Origin: Podospora bellae-mahoneyi
Taxonomy: Eukaryota; Ascomycota; Sordariomycetes; Sordariales; Podosporaceae
Length of the DNA stretch: 64,000 nucleotides
Assembly: GCF_035222275.1 (NCBI RefSeq)
Contig: NC_085881.1
Coordinates: 1,116,001 to 1,180,000, forward strand
Reading direction: 5' to 3'
Shown: positions 58,386 through 64,000 of the stretch, piece after piece
Numbering within the stretch: position 1 is the first letter of the stretch
How the letters are laid out: each line of letters opens with the position of its first letter
The notes under the pieces: generated by a model
Database searches by the model: none
What the model saw: only the letters and a program-made list of their open reading frames with translations
Told to the model about the DNA's origin: nothing
Program-made: the position numbers and the translations under genes

Positions 58386-61300
58386 ATGAGCCCAGTCGGT
58401 TTCGAGGTCTTTATTGAAGGCCTCATATCACAGATCGCCTATTGCGGCTCAGAAGGTACGTGAACATCTCTCCTGAACCACCCTTCCATCATCACCTCCT
58501 GGATAACAGCACCACGTTCGAGACTCGCGTCGTCGCCAATTTTTGAGAGTCGCCTCGGTCATTGATACCGATGGAATTCATCAATAGGAGCCTTTTGGAC
58601 CAGTTTGCCTATATTTCGCGTGGCTTGACCGACCGTTCAAGGTTTTGCTGGAGACTTACAAGGCTAACAATTGCCGCAGGCATCACTCTCACACAGCTCT
58701 TTGAGTTCATTCGTGAATATCACGGCACCCTCGCTCGCGAGAGTGGCAAAACCCACCCAGAAGTACCCATCAAGTCAGAGGGTGATGATGGCGAAGACAT
58801 TGAGAGCACGCTCACCGATGCCGAGTTGGCCTCGGCGCGGTTGGCTTGGGACTGGCTCCGGTCCAGACCGCAGATTTTGATTAACGGCCATCCTAAGAGG
58901 TATTGGAATTTCCTCGAGTTCGACCAAGTCTTGGCTCTACCCAAAGCGGCGCCCACCGGTGGTCCGTCCGAGTCATCGGCAATTGACCCTCAGTTAGAAG
59001 CTCCCGCCGCCAAATTCACAACTGTGAAAGGCAAGGGAAAGGGCAAGGGCAATGGCAAAGGCAATGCCCAGGTCGAGAAGCCCAAGAAGAGCCTTGCTGT
59101 CCGACCTCGGATTGTGCCGTCAAAAGAAGTTGTTTGGCAGACCTTGACCCATCACGGTATCGACTACAAGAAGGTTCCGCCTCTGGAGTGGGCTTGTTTA
59201 CAGGGCATTGCCACAGCAAAGCACCATGGCATTCTTCAGAGCAACCTCCGAAAGCTTGTCGATCAAGATAAACGGTCTCTACCCAAGAGAACAGATTCAC
59301 TCTTTAGGAAAGGTTACATTGTCAAACGAACTGTCGTAGTTCAAAAGATGAAGACGAGTATGCTCTGGCTGGCTGACTTTGCCCCGAAGACGGTGGATAA
59401 CGACACGTTTGGTTTGGACTTGAACCCCCAGGCTCTCGAGAAGTTGGCGAAGGACACCAAAACTGTCTCCTGGCATTCGAAATGGACGGGAACAAACATT
59501 GACGTGGCGGCCCTCGGCAAAACTATTGTTGGTGTCGTCAAGGCCTTTGGCGTCATGCGTTATGCCGATCTGAGAACCAAGCTTGGAGTGTCTGGCAAGC
59601 CATGGCAGATGAAGACTGTTGCAAAGAGTTGCCAGCGGTTTGCCGATTTAGGAGTCATCAAGTATACAGCTGCTTGCTTTCCCACGACTCGCAAAGTCTT
59701 CAAAGACTGTCTCAAGTTCGTTCGCGATCCCACCGACGAGGAGTGGCAGAGGTTCCTGGCCACTGGCAAGAAGACGTCCCAGTATTCGGATCCTAGCAGA
59801 CACCGTGAGCCGAAGCCAAATGCGCTCGCGCTTTACGAAAATTCTGGAGCGCGGATTCAAAACCATTGGACTCCAGAGAAGCCTCTGGCTCAGACAGTCT
59901 TCGAGGTGATCAAGAGCGCAGGCCCAAGAGGAGCCTCAAATCCTCAGGTTAGCGTTGCCACTGTCGGCTACCAACATCGGCGGTACCTGTCAAGCTACTT
60001 GACAAAAGTTGCCGAAACGCGGCAGCCCGCCCACTTGACCCAGTTTCAGGTCAACAGCGAGATGATTCGGATCGGCAAAACCTCTGCCTACATGTACAGG
60101 GCTACTGGCGGGCAGTCTACCGGTGGGCAACCACTCTTGACGCAGACAGCAGCGGCGGACAATCCTGGCTCTGCTTATGGCTTTGGAGAGGTTCGGCCCA
60201 AGATGTTCGCCCCCGGCGAAAAGAATTCACTCAGCGCCCTGTCTCTGATGGCACAACCCCCGCGCCAGGCGAACCGGAAGCAAAGCCACGTTGCTGCACA
60301 GTTGAGAAGACAGGAGCAGGCCCTAGAGGAAGCCAGAATTGCGTCGATGCAGTCTATTGCTGAAGAAACCCCGGCGGCTGATACCGATACGGCTGATGCG
60401 GCGCCAAAGGAGGCTGCTGTTGAGGTCGTCGAGGAAGCTGAGGTTGCAGCTCCTCGTCGCCCATCACTGAAGCGGGGAGCAGACGAGATATCTGGAGATG
60501 ATCGCCCACCGGAGCTGTCCCCAGGTACCGTCTACAAGGTCCGTATCGGTGAGCCGCACTCGCTCAACCCGCAGCGGAGGAAGCGTGGTGCTCAGAGCGA
60601 TTCGCTTGTCATTGTATTCAAGAGCCAAGGCGATGCTCCCTTCGTACCAGCTTCAACCCCACAGAGATGGAGCGAACTTGGAAATGACGGCGCCGCAGAC
60701 AACATGACGGTTGAATTAGGGGAGCCGTCACCTTCGACACCTGCTGCGGAAGCTACAGTGGAAGAGGTTGAGAGGGCCACTCCTACTCGCGGCAGAGGGC
60801 GTGGTCGTGGTCGTGGTCGTGGAGGTGGCCGAGGTCTTGGCCGGAAGGGGCAAACCACTGCTGCCAATGGGCAGAAGCAGTTCGTCTGCGAAAAGTGCGG
60901 AAGTACGTGGAAGAATTCGAACGGGTTACAGTATCACCTGACGGCCGGGCAGAATGCCTGCAATACGAATTTCGATCCTTCACACAACTTTAACAAGCGC
61001 CGACCCATGGAATCTCTCTCGACACCCCCAGTTGAGAACTCCAGTACACAAACCACTCGAGGTGTCCGTAAGACTGGGGCCACGGCTACCAAGCTCCGAA
61101 GAGGAGCTCTTCGGCCATCTATGAGAAAGCGGCCTGCAGACGAAGCCAGGGAAAGCGAGATGGAGTTTAGAGGTGTTGAGGTTGCTGCCATTCCGGCGAC
61201 TGCTCAGGTTGGGACGGTTATTCCAGACCCAGACCCGCCGGTTCAGCCTTTTCAAATTCAGAGCGGGTTGCTAACCCAGCGGAACTTTGTCCAGCAGTCC

Positions 61301-64000
61301 AGAATGCCACTGGGTAACAAAGCTGCGCCTGCCGCACCTTTCACTTTTCAGGGCCAAGTCAGTGCCCCCCCTCAACCTATGGACTTGGACACCCGGCCGA
61401 TCTCAGCTGCTAAGCCCGCGACCCAGGCTTTACCAAGTATGCAGCTGACAGCCCAGGCTCCGGCCCAGCATGTCTACAATGGCACACCTGATGTTGAAAT
61501 GCCTGACAAGCAGCATGATGTTGCGGTTCCGGACGAGCAACAGGACGTTGAGATGTCTGAACAGCCAGACGACCAGCCAGTCGGTATTTCACAGTATCCA
61601 GATGTGCCTGATCCAAATGCTCACCAGGCGTTCAACCCGGAGAATCGCGTGCTCACACTGGAGAAGACAGAACCACATCCAGCCAGCACTGCGCCAGCGC
61701 CATCCCAAGACTCTCAGGGCATCAAGCCCTTCGTGCCGAATTACTCGTCCTATGAACAACTCGCAACGAACGCGAAGGTGCGGACTGCCATGGTTTTTGA
61801 TATCGTGCAGTATCTTTTGGACAATAACAATGGCGTGTTTCCTGGTGAGAAAGCTGTTTTTTATGCCGCACTTCGGGTCTATTTGGCGACGTTCCCGGGA
61901 ACCACTCCACCAAGTCTAAAGAACTGTCAGACTGCCATCAACTCGCTGCAGGCTCGCAAGTTGATAGACATGCACACGTACTTGTTGAGGAATATGCAGG
62001 GCAGGATGGAGACATACAGCGTACTGGTTCGCCACGGCATGGATCCTTCTGCAGAAGCCGTCAAATTCACCGCGCGAATGATCAAGGAAGCGTTTCCGGG
62101 ACTGTACATCCCGCCTGCGTTCTCGCCTACCCCGGAAGAGATGGCTGATTTACAGGAGACTGACCCGAAGTACCCAAAAGGGGAAAGGGACGCACGACCA
62201 AATGCAAATGGTCAGAAGTTTCGGGCCAGGAGGCGGCAGATCACTGAGGTTGAGGTTTTCAATGCCCCGTACTACAATCAGAACATTGCTGGCCAGCCTG
62301 TCAAGGATACCTTGCGACCTAATCACCTGCGGAGCCACGGGAATGTCGGGCAGAAGAGGCAAGCCCCGGAAGACGGGGCCGGGGCCGGGGCCCAGAGCTC
62401 TTCCGCAAAACGGCACAAGTCGAACGGGGGGCATGCGACTCATCCAGAAAACCAAAGCGACTCACTCGTGGATCCCGAGCTTTTCAAAACGTCGCCCCCT
62501 CAACAACATTACCCGCTTGGCAACATCAACCACATCGACAGCATTCATAGGCCATCCATCGTTGAAGCCGTCAAGCACTTCCGTCTCTTGCCCACACGGG
62601 GCGGCAGCAAGATGCATCACAATGCCCGGCCAAGCAAGTCGCCGACGAAGATACCCGAATCCCTCGGCAGGATCAAGAACCCAGGGTTGAACAGTATGCC
62701 GACTTGGTTTTTCAAGAAGGGTTCCTACTTCTACAATCTTAATGCCAATCCCAACCCTGAGCTTGTCGCGCCTACAGTTAAATTCTTGGAGCCCAACGAG
62801 AGCCTCGAGGTTGACGATGGAGAGTTTGAAAGTGATGAAGAGGGGACGTCGTGGACTCCCGAGCTTGAGTCGAATGATGGCGAATCTACGGGCACGGATT
62901 GCGACGAAATTACTGTGGTGTTGGATGAAGAGGTTGAGAAGCCAAAGGAGTTCACGTTTGCCGAGAGCACTACGCTGACACAAATTGCGGATGGGGTGTG
63001 GCACGAGCACAGCCGAAAGCACTTCAAGAGGCTTGATACCAGCTTCACTGTTGATGGCTATATGCCGACCCGGAAGTGGCAGCTTGAGCAGAACATCCCC
63101 AGAAAGATTGAGACTATGGCGAAGAAGAGCGATTTGATTGCCCATATTGACTGGAAAGACAAAAAGTATGCGCTGTTTTGCACACTTATCGACAAGGTCT
63201 CAGACTGGGAATTGTCCAAGAATGGGTCTACCTTGCTAGAGTCTGGCAGTGTGGCGCCTGATTTCATCATCCTCAACATCACTCCCAAGCATGGAATGAG
63301 CCATATGCCGGTCAAGGCCCGCTTCAACGACCAGAAGCAGTTCACGATGGACACCCTTGATTACCAGGAGCTGGAGTCTGATGACGATCATCAAGAGCTC
63401 TTGCCTGGGGCTTTTGCCCACAGGAAGAAACGTCTTGGCAGGCCTCCCGGTTCCAAGTCGCAGACCACTCGCACTCGCTCTGGGAAGATCAAACTCAAAG
63501 AGATCAAGACCAAGCGCGAGCATACTGGCTTCCCACAGTGCCCAGAGGACTTCCTTAGACAGCCGGGTGACAGGGCCGAGGGGCTGGACTGGTCAAGTGA
63601 GAATGTGCGTCTCGCTACTTACGTTGCCATCGGTACACTACTGGGTGGTACTTCTCGTTCTGTTGATTGGGGCTTGATTATGAGGATATATCCTGAGCAA
63701 ACGTAAGTTCTTTATTTCGTTCTCGAGAGAAAATGTGCTAACAGTTTCACAGTCTCAGTCAATTGCGGCACTACTGGGGTATGCTTAGGAAAGATCGCGC
63801 GTCGAGTATTGTCATATTAACGGCCAAATTTCACAAGAAGTTCCTCAAGGCTTACGAGGAGGAAGAGTTGCCGCCTCTCGACTTTGACGATGTGCTTGCC
63901 TACGACTGGCTTAAGCTCATCAAGTGGACGACCAGACTGGATTGGGAAGAGAAGACGGCGTTGCCCGCCACAAGCCAGGCCCTGGAGGAGAACTTCACCC
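58386..64000 (+). CDS. TFC3: TFIIIC large subunit, B-box binding (tau138/Tfc3/Sfc3), 3' end outside window
   Basis: Exons 58386-58455, 58680-63702 and 63753 to the window edge give about 1780 residues so far. Tfc3-type proteins recognise the B box of tRNA genes and recruit RNA polymerase III factors. Exon 1 ends CGSEG and exon 2 continues ITLTQLFEFIREYHG, restoring a winged-helix start across a 224-nt intron. The B-block domain lies near residues 184-258 (VDQDKRSLPKRTDSLFRKGYI). Further along are an Arg-Gly tract (RGRGRGRGRGGGRG), a C2H2-like finger near 760-785 (CEKCGSTWKNSNGLQYH), acidic and Pro-rich linkers, another winged-helix-like block (FDIVQYLLDNNNGVFPGEK) and an AT-hook-like KKRLGRPPGSK near 1608. 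Exon 3 has a conserved-looking TLSQLRHYWGMLRKDR. The family call is firm; roles of the finger and hook are unknown. Confidence 0.87.

Noticed and set aside
58510-58678. A possible extra exon of the TFIIIC gene in its first intron, with peptide-like stretches on the plus strand
   Set aside because: No frame runs from the candidate acceptor near 58509 to a usable donor without a stop, and the direct junction 58455/58680 restores a good winged-helix sequence with correct phase.

Overview
The window is nuclear DNA from a filamentous ascomycete. The genes are intron-containing, with short introns (about 49-224 nt) that mostly have GTATGT/GTAAGT-type donors and a CTAAC or CTGAC branch site just before CAG/TAG. 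The products are typical fungal families (ICE2, AIM6, PGC1, PFA3, MUB1/samB, ZRG17, DUG3, EBP2, MGM1, TFIIIC tau138). A 24-codon CaaX mating-pheromone precursor of the Neurospora mfa-1 type points to Sordariomycetes, probably Sordariales; that placement is inference.

Layout. 1-5.9 kb: C-terminal end of a transcription factor, a spacer carrying a MITE-like element, a phosphatidylglycerol phospholipase C, and a small two-exon Cys/His-motif gene that I infer. 7-13.8 kb: a DUF676 lipase and an endonuclease III homologue with a very long acidic tail interrupted by one in-frame stop that a 36-nt intron could remove. 16-24 kb: AN1 zinc finger, class III alcohol dehydrogenase, DUF952 protein and a membrane J-protein. 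24.3-38.1 kb: a tRNA-like repeat, PFA3-type palmitoyltransferase, ICE2, AIM6, EBP2 and MUB1/samB. 38-42.9 kb: a gene-poor 4.7-kb spacer with an AT-rich relic and a second tRNA-like repeat. 42.9-64 kb: a two-membrane-segment Ser-rich protein divergent from ZRG17, DUG3 divergent from MGM1, cyanase, the pheromone gene, a basic nucleolar-like protein, and the start of the large TFIIIC subunit, which runs off the window.

Most genes are unrelated housekeeping functions: lipid and ER homeostasis (PGC1, DUF676, ICE2, J-protein), base excision repair, ribosome assembly, mitochondrial fusion, zinc transport, and glutathione, formaldehyde and cyanate metabolism. I see no secondary-metabolite cluster, CRISPR array or complete autonomous transposon. 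The most unusual locus is the endonuclease III gene, where about thirty SUMO-consensus-like motifs run through both halves of a reading frame split by a TAG. Very small coding exons (15, 21, 22 and 36 nt) recur and carry essential residues. All exon boundaries were read by eye from splice signals and reading frame, without transcript data.
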